From Adlercreutzia hattorii (lineage in GTDB: Bacteria > Actinomycetota > Coriobacteriia > Coriobacteriales > Eggerthellaceae), in the NCBI RefSeq assembly GCF_011405655.1, contig NZ_AP022829.1, forward strand, positions 248,001-312,000: a stretch of DNA of 64,000 bases, given 5' to 3'. A model generated the notes under the pieces. The model worked only from the letters and a program-made list of their open reading frames with translations, had not been told where the DNA came from and did no database searches. The position numbers and the translations under genes are program-made. Every line of letters starts with the position of its first letter. Positions within the stretch are counted from its first letter, which is position 1. Shown here piece after piece: positions 51,055 to 60,025 of this stretch.

Positions 51055-52542
51055 CGGACGTTTCGCGTGCCGAATAGTCGCGGCACGAGAAACGGCCATC
51101 GCTAGAATCGTTTGTTGCGAAGTAAACCGATTCGAGAAAGGCGATGACCGCAATGGACACTTTAGCAGCAATCGGCGCCGACGCGCCCGAGATTCCCAGA
51201 TTCGACGACGGCATGGTCAACATCAACGAGCTCGTCAGGACCCTCGCCGAGGCGATCGTCAACGAGATCATGGACGCGCAGGCCGAGGACGCCTGCGCCG
51301 AGGGCAACCAGCGCAACGGCTACCGGGAGCGCCGGCTCCTCACCAGCGTCGGGCGCATCACGCTGCGCATCCCGAAGCTCAGGCGGGGGACCTACTTCCC
51401 CGAGGACCTCATCGAGCGCTACAGCCGAGTCGACCGCGCCGTGGTGGCCGCGGTGGCCGAGATGGTCACCAGCGGGGTGTCCACCCGCAAGGTGGAGAAG
51501 GTGGCCCGCGCGCTGGGGGTCGACCGCATGAGCGCCAGCCAGGTGTCCCGCATCTGCGAGTCCCTGGACGCCGCCGTGGCCGACCTGCGGGGGCGACCCC
51601 TCGGCGGCGCGCGCTTCCCCTATCTCTGGATAGACGCCACCTACCTCAAGTGCCGCGACGGCGGCCACGTCTCCAGCTGCGCCGTGGTCACCGCCATCGG
51701 GGCCGCCGACACCGGCCACCGGGTCCTCCTGGGCGTGGACTCCGCCGACACCGAGGACTACGCCTCGTGGCGGGCCTTCCTGCTCTCGCTGCGCGAGCGG
51801 GGCGTCGCCGGCGTGCGCTGCGTCACCTCGGACGCCCACGCGGGCCTGAGGCGCGCCATCGAGGAGGTGTTCCCCGGCGCGGCCTGGCAGCGCTGCGTCG
51901 TGCACCTGGAGCGCAACGTGTGCGCGCTGGCCCGCAACAGGCGCGAGCGGGCGCTCCTGGGCTCGGTGATGCGGGCGGTGTTCGCGGAGTCGGACCCCGC
52001 GCTCGTGCGCGAGCTCTACCACCTGGCGGTCGACGAGATCGGCGCGGTCAGCGCCGCGGCCGGCGCGCTTTTGGAGGAGGCCGAGGCCGACGCGCTGGCC
52101 TACCTGGACTTCCCGCCGGCGCACCACCGCAGGCTGCGCACCAACAACGTCCAGGAGAGGATGAACCGGGAGATCAAGCGCCGCGCCAACGTCGTCCAGG
52201 TGTTCCCATCCAGGAAGTCGCTGATCCGGCTCCTGGGCGCGGTGCTGTCCGAGATGGACGAGGACTGGGCGGCGCGGCGCTGGTTCACCGAGGAGTCGAT
52301 ATCGGAGGTCTTCGAGGACAGGCGCCGCTGGAGGCCCGGACGGCCGCCGGCGTACGAGGGCACCGCGGCGGAGCACGCCGCGCGCATCATCGCCGTGGTG
52401 ATGGCCGACGGGGGCGCCGTCAGGAAGGCGGCGTGATCCAATGGTGTAGAATAGCAGCGTTCTAGGGATGGTTCGATCTCCTCGGACGGCCTCCGGCCGC
52501 CCTCGCAGATCGAATCGCTACACCAACAATCGGGACACTACC
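51030..52542 (+). mobile_element. IS256-family insertion sequence, copy 3 (1513 bp), no target duplication
   Basis: Same ends and length as copies 1 and 2. Left flank GTTAGGGC (51022-51029) and right flank AGGATTTC (52543-52550) do not match, unlike the perfect 8-bp duplications of the other two copies. The left flank is istB of element 3 and the right flank is the istA start of element 2, so the element now bridges a deletion. Confidence 0.93.
51144..52436 (+). CDS. IS256-family transposase (copy 3)
   Basis: 430-residue product identical to those of copies 1 and 2, with intact catalytic residues. In the same orientation as copy 2, so the intervening 15 kb (36119-51029) could be lost by recombination between the two. 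Confidence 0.95.
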   Translation: MTAMDTLAAIGADAPEIPRFDDGMVNINELVRTLAEAIVNEIMDAQAEDACAEGNQRNGYRERRLLTSVGRITLRIPKLRRGTYFPEDLIERYSRVDRAVVAAVAEMVTSGVSTRKVEKVARALGVDRMSASQVSRICESLDAAVADLRGRPLGGARFPYLWIDATYLKCRDGGHVSSCAVVTAIGAADTGHRVLLGVDSADTEDYASWRAFLLSLRERGVAGVRCVTSDAHAGLRRAIEEVFPGAAWQRCVVHLERNVCALARNRRERALLGSVMRAVFAESDPALVRELYHLAVDEIGAVSAAAGALLEEAEADALAYLDFPPAHHRRLRTNNVQERMNREIKRRANVVQVFPSRKSLIRLLGAVLSEMDEDWAARRWFTEESISEVFEDRRRWRPGRPPAYEGTAAEHAARIIAVVMADGGAVRKAA

Positions 52543-52724
52543 AGGATTTCTCTGTACTTGACCATTCTTCTTTCCTTTCCCTAGATGGCCATAGGCGCCC
52601 TTTTGGCACCCAGGTGAATTCTAGGAAAGGAAGTGGAGGAGGAAAGAGCCTTAGGCTATCGGCAACGCGTGGAATGAGTATCGGCGACGCGCGGAATCAT
52701 CATCGGACAAGCGCGCAGGAGGCA
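52543..52724 (-). mobile_element. istA: Right-end remnant of IS21-type element 2 with istA start
   Basis: Minus strand from 52724: TGCCTCCTGCGCGC... with CCGATGATG exactly 18 bases from the end, as at the other terminus (46605), and further related repeats. A ribosome site (gaaaggaaag) precedes ATG 52565, and the codons MVKYREI follow before IS256 copy 3 cuts the gene at 52543. MVKYREIL is the usual start of IS21-type IstA. This links the remnant to the truncated istA at 47460-48777. Confidence 0.82.
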
Positions 52725-55169
52725 TCCAAGCGATTTAAGCCCAGCAGTGCTGGCGCAGCTTACAAGTATTTCGATTTCATCGGTCTCTTCATCCCAGGAC
52801 AATGCTCCTCTGCCAACGAATGATTGATGTTGAAGAGTCCCTCGGCGTATAGCCTGCCAATCAGTATATTCACGATTGGGTACGAGCCTATCCTTTGTTA
52901 GCCCGACACGGTCAAACCATAATTGAGCATGTCGATATTCTTGCCGATTGAAAGCAACCGGCGCGAAGTAAGCCAGCGTTACAACAAGGCGGCGATCTAT
53001 CACTTCAGATGAGAAGTTTAGAGGCAGCGGAATACGGAATTTCTGCCCCTCGTCTTTGCCGATGTCTCCGAACCCAAAAGTTGTAACTCGATTCAGAGCA
53101 CATTCTCTTGCACGCTGAAAATCTGGATAGCCGTAGCCCACCCATTGTGTGCAATCCTTATGCTTGGCAGAAAATTGCTTTTCCGCTATTTTGCCAATAT
53201 TGTCGTAAACGCACCCATGCACAGTCATAGCTTTAAGAAGAAGTGCCGCATAATCTTTTGGAACGCCAGGATAACCAGCATTCGAGAAAACATCCTCAAG
53301 CGCATCATAATTTGCTTCACACTCGTGAGAGATGGCGGCTGCTGAGCAGCTTGTTCCGGCCTCGGTGATATATCCTTTAGCTACCACCCCAGCAGATGGA
53401 GCAGCTGTAAGGACACCTGGTCCTCGATGCCCAGAACGAGCAAAATTAATGCTGTTCTCGTCTCTAGCGGAGACGAGAAACTTTCCCCCAGGATAGAGGA
53501 TCTCGGGCTTTATTGACCGAGTAATACCACTGCCAAAAGAGGTAATGGGGCTAACGTCACCCTCTTCTACAGGCTGGATGGCCAACGAGCTTTCAACAAC
53601 ATGGGAATGGTCGTCGTATAGCGCTCCTACAGAAATTGAGTTAAGACTCTCAGCTGGTGAAAGTAGCTTCAAATTCCGTCTTTCTCTAACAAGCGAATCA
53701 CTAATTCGCCTCGCTCTATCCGGAATGCTCATTTCTTTTAATTCACTTAAACCTCCTTCTATAGGAATTAGGTCTAAGTGTTGATTACCGACGCTTATTA
53801 CGAAAAGAACCCGATACTTATAACTTAGCCAATCTAGCAGCTTTGCCAGAGGGCTCGGTCTGCCCAGGAACTGCCGCGCCTCATCCCCGACAGAAAGATT
53901 GATGACCCGAACACTCGGAGCCACTGGAAAGCCCTCATCGCCGTCGAAGATGCGCTTGACGGCTCTATGAACCAAATCGACAATAAGAGTATCTTCGGGA
54001 AAGGTTTCCTTTCTGCCAAATGCCTTGTCGGGCCGCATTATCGGACGAACATAGATGGGCCGCGACGCCGAAGACACTGTTGGTGCGGCAAGATCTCCAT
54101 GTGCGACAATCGAAGCCATTGCTGTCCCATGGAGACGGAGGCTAGCTGGATAGTTTTCACCGAAGTCGTCTGGGTCGTCGACTATCAGTCTATTGCGCAA
54201 GGCAACGTGATTTTCTAATGGAAGGCCATCCAGGATGCCAAGAATAGGAACGCCCGACACCGGCTCCTGACTTAACCTGTCTGCAACATCTTCCTCGAAT
54301 AAATCGCTGACAGAGTCTATTGTTACCTGTCCGCCCGGACGATAGTACATTACTTCATCGCAACGAGCCAGCAACATGTTATTTCGTTCGGCTCCCAGAA
54401 GCTCTTCGATCTGTTGTGTAGGCAAAGTTGCCATCATTCCATGGTATTGAATCTCATCTATGACGCATTCGCTCAGAACACTCCCGCCCAGCTCGTTGAT
54501 AGTATCTCGCACATTTTTGGAGGCCAACTGACGTTTATCTGCGCTGCTTCGATAGAATAGTTCGATCTCGAAGGGCGAGGGAGACATACCTTTGACTTCG
54601 ACGGTCTCGCGCCAATGATCCAGGATGCCAGTATCCAGAAAGCGGTCTTCGGGCCCCCAAGCATGAACATCTCTCAACAAGCAGAACAGATCCCGGAGAG
54701 ACGTTAGCCCCCGTGGAAAAGCATACTCGTTGTCCATCTGGTACTTCTCCCAGATTCCTATCAGTTGATCAAAGGCCTTCCTATCGCTCATGACGCAATA
54801 CACGCGGCCAGAAAACGAAGAACCGGTATCTTCTTCAGGGAAGAAGTATTCATCAGGAAGCATCTCGTCATCTTCGATGTCGAAAAGCCAATCCAGTCCA
54901 TCTATACGGGTTACTGCACCAAAAAAAGAAGACAAGGATCCTGCCACTTCAAAAACGAGAGCAAGTTCTGGCTCCATTCCATCAGGATTTGCTTGCACTC
55001 TAATTTTCTTGCTATCGAACGCATTTGCGAGACGAGTGAGCTTCGGAGATAGTCGCTTCCCTTGAACCTCAACAGACGGTCGATGCATGGGTGAACCGAA
55101 TCCGGGTCTGCCTCCTTTATCTTGCTCGCTTGGCTCGGGAAGCATCAGGAGAGGATATTCTACGGCCAT
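52656..55169 (-). CDS. ietS: Subtilisin-like serine protease, IetS-like
   Basis: 837-residue S8-family protein. Catalytic residues by eye: Asp314 (PILGILDG), His347 (LHGTAMAS) and Ser607 (EAGTSCSAAA), with the oxyanion Asn462 in VGNQH. No signal peptide, so it acts inside the cell. ATG 55169 overlaps the stop of the AAA gene (TAATG). AAA ATPase/subtilase pairs of this form are known as ietAS on Ti plasmids (incompatibility and stability) and have been listed among defence systems. The last 22 residues (from CLLRACPMM) are encoded by the end of the inserted IS21-type element, so the native C-terminus has been replaced; catalytic parts are untouched. Confidence 0.8.
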   Translation of the reverse strand: MAVEYPLLMLPEPSEQDKGGRPGFGSPMHRPSVEVQGKRLSPKLTRLANAFDSKKIRVQANPDGMEPELALVFEVAGSLSSFFGAVTRIDGLDWLFDIEDDEMLPDEYFFPEEDTGSSFSGRVYCVMSDRKAFDQLIGIWEKYQMDNEYAFPRGLTSLRDLFCLLRDVHAWGPEDRFLDTGILDHWRETVEVKGMSPSPFEIELFYRSSADKRQLASKNVRDTINELGGSVLSECVIDEIQYHGMMATLPTQQIEELLGAERNNMLLARCDEVMYYRPGGQVTIDSVSDLFEEDVADRLSQEPVSGVPILGILDGLPLENHVALRNRLIVDDPDDFGENYPASLRLHGTAMASIVAHGDLAAPTVSSASRPIYVRPIMRPDKAFGRKETFPEDTLIVDLVHRAVKRIFDGDEGFPVAPSVRVINLSVGDEARQFLGRPSPLAKLLDWLSYKYRVLFVISVGNQHLDLIPIEGGLSELKEMSIPDRARRISDSLVRERRNLKLLSPAESLNSISVGALYDDHSHVVESSLAIQPVEEGDVSPITSFGSGITRSIKPEILYPGGKFLVSARDENSINFARSGHRGPGVLTAAPSAGVVAKGYITEAGTSCSAAAISHECEANYDALEDVFSNAGYPGVPKDYAALLLKAMTVHGCVYDNIGKIAEKQFSAKHKDCTQWVGYGYPDFQRARECALNRVTTFGFGDIGKDEGQKFRIPLPLNFSSEVIDRRLVVTLAYFAPVAFNRQEYRHAQLWFDRVGLTKDRLVPNREYTDWQAIRRGTLQHQSFVGRGALSWDEETDEIEILVSCASTAGLKSLGCLLRACPMMIPRVADTHSTRCR

Positions 55170-56176
55170 TACCCATCACTCCGCTCTCTCGCTTCTCCTT
55201 GTTGACGCTGTTTTGCCCAAAGTCTCAATACTTCATTGGTTATTCTCTTCGTATTGTCAGCTGGCATAGACAGCACGTATCTTCTGTAAATCTCCGTTGC
55301 AATTTCTTCTGCTTCGGCAAAACTACACCCATATATCTTTTTTGCAATAGTTTCCGGTTCTATGCCGAAATCAAGATCATTTTTCCTTTCGTACAAAGAA
55401 AGCCACGCAGACAAGGCGGCCCGGGTTGGAGGAGGGAGCTCTACGCGTATTTGAAATCTACGCCATGCTGCCTTGTCAAGTAAGATGTCGTGATTTGTTG
55501 CCGCGATAACTATTACGTAGCTTGGAAGCGAGTCGATCTGCAGAAGAAGAGAGCTGACAACTCGCTTTATCTCACCAGTTTCGTGCGTATCTCCCCGTTC
55601 TTTACCCAATGTTTCAAACTCATCGAAAAAGAGAACGCACGGCCGAGTCCTTGCGTAGTCAAACAGCTGAGAAAGCCTGCTTGCCGTCTCTCCTAAGTAC
55701 GAGCCAATGAGCTGTTCGTATCGTACGGTATAGAATGGAACCATCAGAGACTCCGCTATAGCTTCTGCAAGGGTCGTCTTTCCGTTTCCGGGCGCACCCA
55801 CTAATAGCATTTTGTGTCTAGGCTCTAAGCCGTACGAACGAAGCAAATCCGATCTAAGCTGCTCTTCGATTAACCCCTCGCAGAGTTCTTGTACGTAATT
55901 TGGAAGGATGAGCTCACTCATCCTTCGTAGAGGCGCTTTTTCAAGAAACAAGGATGGCGCGCCCACTGTCCCTTGCCTGACAATATTTGCATCCTGCTTT
56001 GGTCTCTGCCTGGTATGTCGCGCCGTCAGGAGTATTTTCTCAATTCGTTCTGCGAGTACGGTATGCTGCTTTTCGCGCTCTTCTGCGCAGACCGCTTCAG
56101 CAGATTGCATGAAGCGCTTATCATCATGAGCGAGTCCGAATTTGATCAAATCGCACATCAAATCTGCCCGAGCCAT
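55169..56176 (-). CDS. ietA: AAA ATPase partner of the subtilase, IetA-like
   Basis: 335-residue protein. Walker A GAPGNGKT (127-134), Walker B VLFFDEFETLG (D185/E186), sensor 1 IVIAATNHD and an arginine-rich sensor region AAWRRFQIRVELPPPTR. N-terminal helical part of about 90 residues. ATG 56176 follows agggaagtg; the ATG at 56230 upstream overlaps the regulator. In the Agrobacterium system the ATPase is the antidote or controller of the protease. It lies 17 bases after the XRE regulator and overlaps the protease start, so the three form an operon. Confidence 0.8.
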   Translation of the reverse strand: MARADLMCDLIKFGLAHDDKRFMQSAEAVCAEEREKQHTVLAERIEKILLTARHTRQRPKQDANIVRQGTVGAPSLFLEKAPLRRMSELILPNYVQELCEGLIEEQLRSDLLRSYGLEPRHKMLLVGAPGNGKTTLAEAIAESLMVPFYTVRYEQLIGSYLGETASRLSQLFDYARTRPCVLFFDEFETLGKERGDTHETGEIKRVVSSLLLQIDSLPSYVIVIAATNHDILLDKAAWRRFQIRVELPPPTRAALSAWLSLYERKNDLDFGIEPETIAKKIYGCSFAEAEEIATEIYRRYVLSMPADNTKRITNEVLRLWAKQRQQGEARERSDG

Positions 56177-56193
56177 CTTCACTTCCCTTTTTC

Positions 56194-56388
56194 TTATTCC
56201 GCAGGAAAACTGATGAAGCTGCTTTCGCAAAATTCCTCAAACGCCCTTTGCGCAAGAGAGCTGGGATTCACCTGATTGTTTTCCCATCGATTTACCGTTG
56301 CGAAACTCACACCGAGTACTTTCGCAAATTGCGTCTGGGTTAAACCTAATTGCTTACGCGCGTATCTCACCTTTTCACCGAATCCCAT
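56194..56388 (-). CDS. XRE-family regulator of the AAA/subtilase operon
   Basis: 64-residue helix-turn-helix protein (MGFGEKVRYARKQLGLTQ, QFAKVLGVSFATVNRWENN) with a short acidic tail. I prefer ATG 56388, where the domain starts and aggag lies 11 bases upstream; ATG 56457 would add 23 residues. As first gene of the operon it probably represses it. The upstream region 56389-56560 is AT-rich. Confidence 0.75.
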   Translation of the reverse strand: MGFGEKVRYARKQLGLTQTQFAKVLGVSFATVNRWENNQVNPSSLAQRAFEEFCESSFISFPAE

Positions 56389-56592
56389 ATTAGCCAATAC
56401 TCCTATATCAGATGTTATATTTTTAACCAAGACTTGCCCAGTATACGGTAATTTCATTGTAAGCGGATACAGACTAATTCACTAAAGAAAACTTACGAGG
56501 GTTTTTCTGCGTATATTTCTTCACAGGAAAGCCTTTCGTAATTGCTTCGAGCCTGAGACATTGAGCAACCCTCTCGTCTTTGCTTCGCAGAG

Positions 56593-56632
56593 ACTGCTCT
56601 TAACTGCTCTTAACTGCTCTTAACTGCTCTTA
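56593..56632. repeat. Four tandem copies of a 10-bp unit
   Basis: ACTGCTCTTA repeated four times without change, ending in the stop codon of the AlbA_2-type gene (TTA on the plus strand at 56630-56632). On the coding strand each unit contains TTAAGAGCAG, so the TAA stop recurs in shifting frames after the gene. Copy number could vary by slippage. Confidence 0.9.
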
Positions 56633-58156
56633 ACCAAGCAATTTTTCGGATAGTTCATAATACTGAGAGGGGTCGGTTTTGTTTCTTCCTCGCCAGGCCA
56701 AAACCTCCATATCAGCCAGATGCTTCAAAGTGCGATTGGCAGTGAGCTTTGATATTCCGGCATTTTCAGACAACATCGCCGTGGTAACACGGCCTTGCTC
56801 GATTGCCAGCCGGAAAGCAATACGCTCGTTATCGCTCAATTGGGTATCCGAAACCGGCAATAAAGTCGACACGTCGCCATGTGTCAAGGAGTTCGAGCTC
56901 GTGCTCTGCGCGTACTCGAAGCAGTCAGGGCCTTCATCTGTTTGCAGAGGAAGAAGAATGCTCGACCGCTCGGGGTTCACTTGCTCGCTGAGCACGGGGG
57001 TTCCATAGCCTGAAGATGTCCACTTCTTCACCATGTCGGGAATACCCCCTCCGGCGCGCTCTCCGATGTTGATGAGGGTGAACATCTTCATCATCGTCTC
57101 GTTGCGCGGGTCGGAATTGCCGCCGATATAGGCATCCTTGATGCCTACACGGAAGCCGCCGGGGTTGGAGAAGTGAAGGCCATCTTCCTTCCACAGGAAG
57201 ACGACGCCGCGGCGCTCATTGTAGTCCGCGTTCGTGAGACAGTTCGCAATGGCCTCGCGCAAAGCATCGTGAGCCTCGGTCTCGTCAACGCGCAGGCTGT
57301 TCTCATCGAGCTTGAAGGGCACGTTGATGGCCTGCTTCATGTTGTTGAATACGCGCCGGTAGAAGTCGAACACGTTGCCCGACCAGCTGTCGTCCTGCGA
57401 CGTGATGCGTCCTTGCCACCTCTCGTCGGTGCCGAGTTCCTGGCGATAGTCCAGGAAGTAATGAGGGAACTCCGCCATGATGCGCCACTCTTCTCCGAAC
57501 ATGAGCAAGCCCGCACTCGTCGGGTGAACCTCCCCGTCGCTGCCGACTTTCGCCGCTCCGATTCTGCAGAGGAACTCCTCGTCGGGCAAGTCGGCCCATG
57601 CGTGGGCGCCGTGATGCAGCTCGTAGCTCCTGCGGTATGAGCCGATCGTCTCCGCGAATAGGTCGGCTACGGTCAGGTTCTCGTGTACGCGGGTGTCCAC
57701 CGATTCGTCCGAGGCATCGCGGTACATCGCCTGCATCTCATTCAACGCGCAGCGGTAGTCGCCCTTGTGGTCGCGCCGGTACGTGCCCGTGACGGGGTTG
57801 CCGTTCACGTATACCGGTCTCAGGCGCCGGTCAGCGCGGGGAACTTCTATGACGATCAGCTCTTTGCCCTCAATGCTCTCGATGCTGACGTCCCTGTCGG
57901 ACATTACGCAATAGGACAGCTTATCGGCGCTGTGGGCTGCGTTCCAAAAGTCGTCGAGCATCTTGTCAGCATCGCCCAGCCCCTCCACTTCCAAGGTGCC
58001 GTCCTTGCGCTCCTTAGCCCCGAGCACGATGACGCCGCCCTCCGTATTGGCGAAAGCGGAGATCGTCTCCCAGATGCTCCTCGGCAAGCCTCCTTGGGCC
58101 GCTTTGGCTTCGAGGCGGTTGTTCTCCTTGTAGGTTTCGAGCTTGGTTAGATCCAT
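56630..58156 (-). CDS. AlbA_2/Schlafen-type nucleic-acid-binding and GHKL-like regulator
   Basis: 508-residue protein. N-terminal AlbA_2 domain (ENNRLEAKAAQGGLPRSIWETISAFANTEGGVIVLGAKE), a central region with an ATPase-like segment (ALREAIANCLTNADYNERRGVVFLW ... GIKDAYIGGNSDPRN ... INIGERAGGGIPDM) and a C-terminal winged helix (RVTTAMLSENAGISKLTANRTLKHLADMEVLAWRG). Such proteins are widespread regulators, often next to mobile or defence loci. The start has an aaggtcgc-type weak ribosome site. It is divergent from the LuxR-type gene with 145 bp between. Function in this setting unknown. Confidence 0.78.
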   Translation of the reverse strand: MDLTKLETYKENNRLEAKAAQGGLPRSIWETISAFANTEGGVIVLGAKERKDGTLEVEGLGDADKMLDDFWNAAHSADKLSYCVMSDRDVSIESIEGKELIVIEVPRADRRLRPVYVNGNPVTGTYRRDHKGDYRCALNEMQAMYRDASDESVDTRVHENLTVADLFAETIGSYRRSYELHHGAHAWADLPDEEFLCRIGAAKVGSDGEVHPTSAGLLMFGEEWRIMAEFPHYFLDYRQELGTDERWQGRITSQDDSWSGNVFDFYRRVFNNMKQAINVPFKLDENSLRVDETEAHDALREAIANCLTNADYNERRGVVFLWKEDGLHFSNPGGFRVGIKDAYIGGNSDPRNETMMKMFTLINIGERAGGGIPDMVKKWTSSGYGTPVLSEQVNPERSSILLPLQTDEGPDCFEYAQSTSSNSLTHGDVSTLLPVSDTQLSDNERIAFRLAIEQGRVTTAMLSENAGISKLTANRTLKHLADMEVLAWRGRNKTDPSQYYELSEKLLG

Positions 58157-58301
58157 GTAGCGACCTTTCTAGTTTCTCTTATTTTACAGCCCAAGCCGCT
58201 GTCCCGACATCATGCATTCCCGTTTGCGCGGCATCGCCGCATCGTATGCTACACTGGCAGTCGATTCCACGTAGATGCGTAATAGGGGGAGGATTCTGTT
58301 C

Positions 58302-59819
58302 ATGACGTTAGCGAGCACGCGCGCTGCACATATCGGTTCGGACGGCGAATCGACGAAGGGCCGCCCTCTCGACGGAAAAAGCATCGCGTGCGCGTTTGTC
58401 GGCCTTATGTGTCTCTGGCCGTTCGTGTCCTTCTCCTCCCGGGTCTCGCTATGGACGTCAGCTGCCGTCGGCGAGACAAACGCCCTGGTCGGAGGCCATG
58501 CCGTCGCACTTTACTCGACGATGCTGGCGATTTGCTTCGTGGTCCTGGGCCTGCTGAGCCTGCGGCCGAACGACAGCGTTGCGAACGTGTGGATCCCGTC
58601 CGTCGCCTTCGGCCTGATCGGAAGCGTCGGCGTGGCTCTCCTTTCCTCGGCGCCGGAAAACCCCGTTGTCTTGGTTGTTGGGTTAGGTGGCATTGCGGTT
58701 TTCGTATCGACGTCGGTTTTGGCGTGGGGGTCGTGGACGACAGGCGCTCGGCTGGTCGCGCGGATCGGCATCCTGCTTTCGGCCGCCGCTGTGTCGTGCA
58801 TCGTTTCGCTGGCATGCCACCTTCTGGACATCGACTTTCAGGGTGTTTATGCGGTTTCGCCCCTGATCAGTTTTCTACTGTTCGGTCTGTTGGCAAAAAG
58901 GCAAGCGCGACCGTGCGAAATTCCCGCGCCCCCCGACGATTCCTCTAACGAAACGCCTCCGTTCAACCAGCGCTTCCGGAACGAGCTCGCTGCTTTTTGG
59001 GATCTCCCTCTGCCCATCATCGTCTTCGCATCCTGCCTGCTGGCCCTAACTTCGGTCATCGTCGCCGTACTAGTCGGCCATCAGCCAGACAGCCTTTCCG
59101 TCGGCGCGCATCTGTTCATCGCCGCGGCGACCGTGACGGGAGCCTTGCTTATCATGGGCTTCACTCGTTTGCGGCTGAAAACGCTGGACGACCTGTATGT
59201 CCTGTTTGGCCTGTTCGTGGTCTTCTACGGAGCGGTGCTGGCCCTCATGTTTTTAATGCCGGTCTTTGGAGGGGCATCCCTGTCGTTGCGGCTGTGCCTT
59301 GTCATGTTCCTTTGGGTGGTGTTCGCGGTCAGCTGCGCAGGGGCTCCCTTTTTTCCGCCGCTCGGCTTTTCGCTTTTCGGGCTGTTCGCCATTGCACCCA
59401 TGGGGATGCGCCTGTTTGATTACGAAAGCGCCCTTGAGGCCCTCCACAGAAACTCGCTTTTCGGTCCGGTCGCCGCCGGTTTCGTGTTTCTGATGCTGTG
59501 CGGCATCGCATTCGCGATCGTTCGCGCGCACATGCACGATCGTTCGGCGATTGAAAAGACTGGCGACGCACCGAGCCTCGGCGACAGCGCCCCCGACGCG
59601 ATCCCCGGTGAATTTGCCAGGCGCATGGAGAACGCCGTCCTTACCGAGCGCGAGCGCGAAGTGGCGTTGCTGGCTGTGAAGGGCTACACCGCGAAGAGGA
59701 TCGCCGAGGAGTTAGTGGTGTCCGAATACACTGCCAAAAACCACCTGTCGAGCATTTACCGGAAGATGGGCGTCGTCTCGAAACAAGAGCTCATCAAGCT
59801 TTGGGAAGTCAGCCGGTAG
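58302..59819 (+). CDS. Membrane-anchored LuxR-family regulator
   Basis: 505-residue protein with about twelve hydrophobic segments (residues 25-400) and a C-terminal LuxR/FixJ helix-turn-helix (LTEREREVALLAVKGYTAKRIAEELVVSEYTAKNHLSSIYRKMGV). This architecture is heavily expanded in Eggerthellaceae, typically one regulator beside each respiratory-type reductase gene. Start ATG 58302 follows gggggagg; the ATG at 58275 lacks a site. It very likely senses a substrate and controls the flavoprotein and ferredoxin genes that follow 206 bp downstream on the same strand. Confidence 0.88.
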   Translation: MTLASTRAAHIGSDGESTKGRPLDGKSIACAFVGLMCLWPFVSFSSRVSLWTSAAVGETNALVGGHAVALYSTMLAICFVVLGLLSLRPNDSVANVWIPSVAFGLIGSVGVALLSSAPENPVVLVVGLGGIAVFVSTSVLAWGSWTTGARLVARIGILLSAAAVSCIVSLACHLLDIDFQGVYAVSPLISFLLFGLLAKRQARPCEIPAPPDDSSNETPPFNQRFRNELAAFWDLPLPIIVFASCLLALTSVIVAVLVGHQPDSLSVGAHLFIAAATVTGALLIMGFTRLRLKTLDDLYVLFGLFVVFYGAVLALMFLMPVFGGASLSLRLCLVMFLWVVFAVSCAGAPFFPPLGFSLFGLFAIAPMGMRLFDYESALEALHRNSLFGPVAAGFVFLMLCGIAFAIVRAHMHDRSAIEKTGDAPSLGDSAPDAIPGEFARRMENAVLTEREREVALLAVKGYTAKRIAEELVVSEYTAKNHLSSIYRKMGVVSKQELIKLWEVSR

Positions 59820-60025
59820 CAAAGATTTCGCGCCAAGCGGAAGAGCGGTCGGCTATGCGGTTTTCGCCCATTTTTGAAAATCCCAGTTCAATCAGATAGT
59901 TCGTTTAGAATCAAACCGCATGTTGGCGCGTTTTGAATCATGACATGGCCCCCGAAACCCGCGATGATCGGGTCGTCTCACCAAGGAGGCGGGACGCAAA
60001 ACGTAAAATACGAAAGGGGTACACC

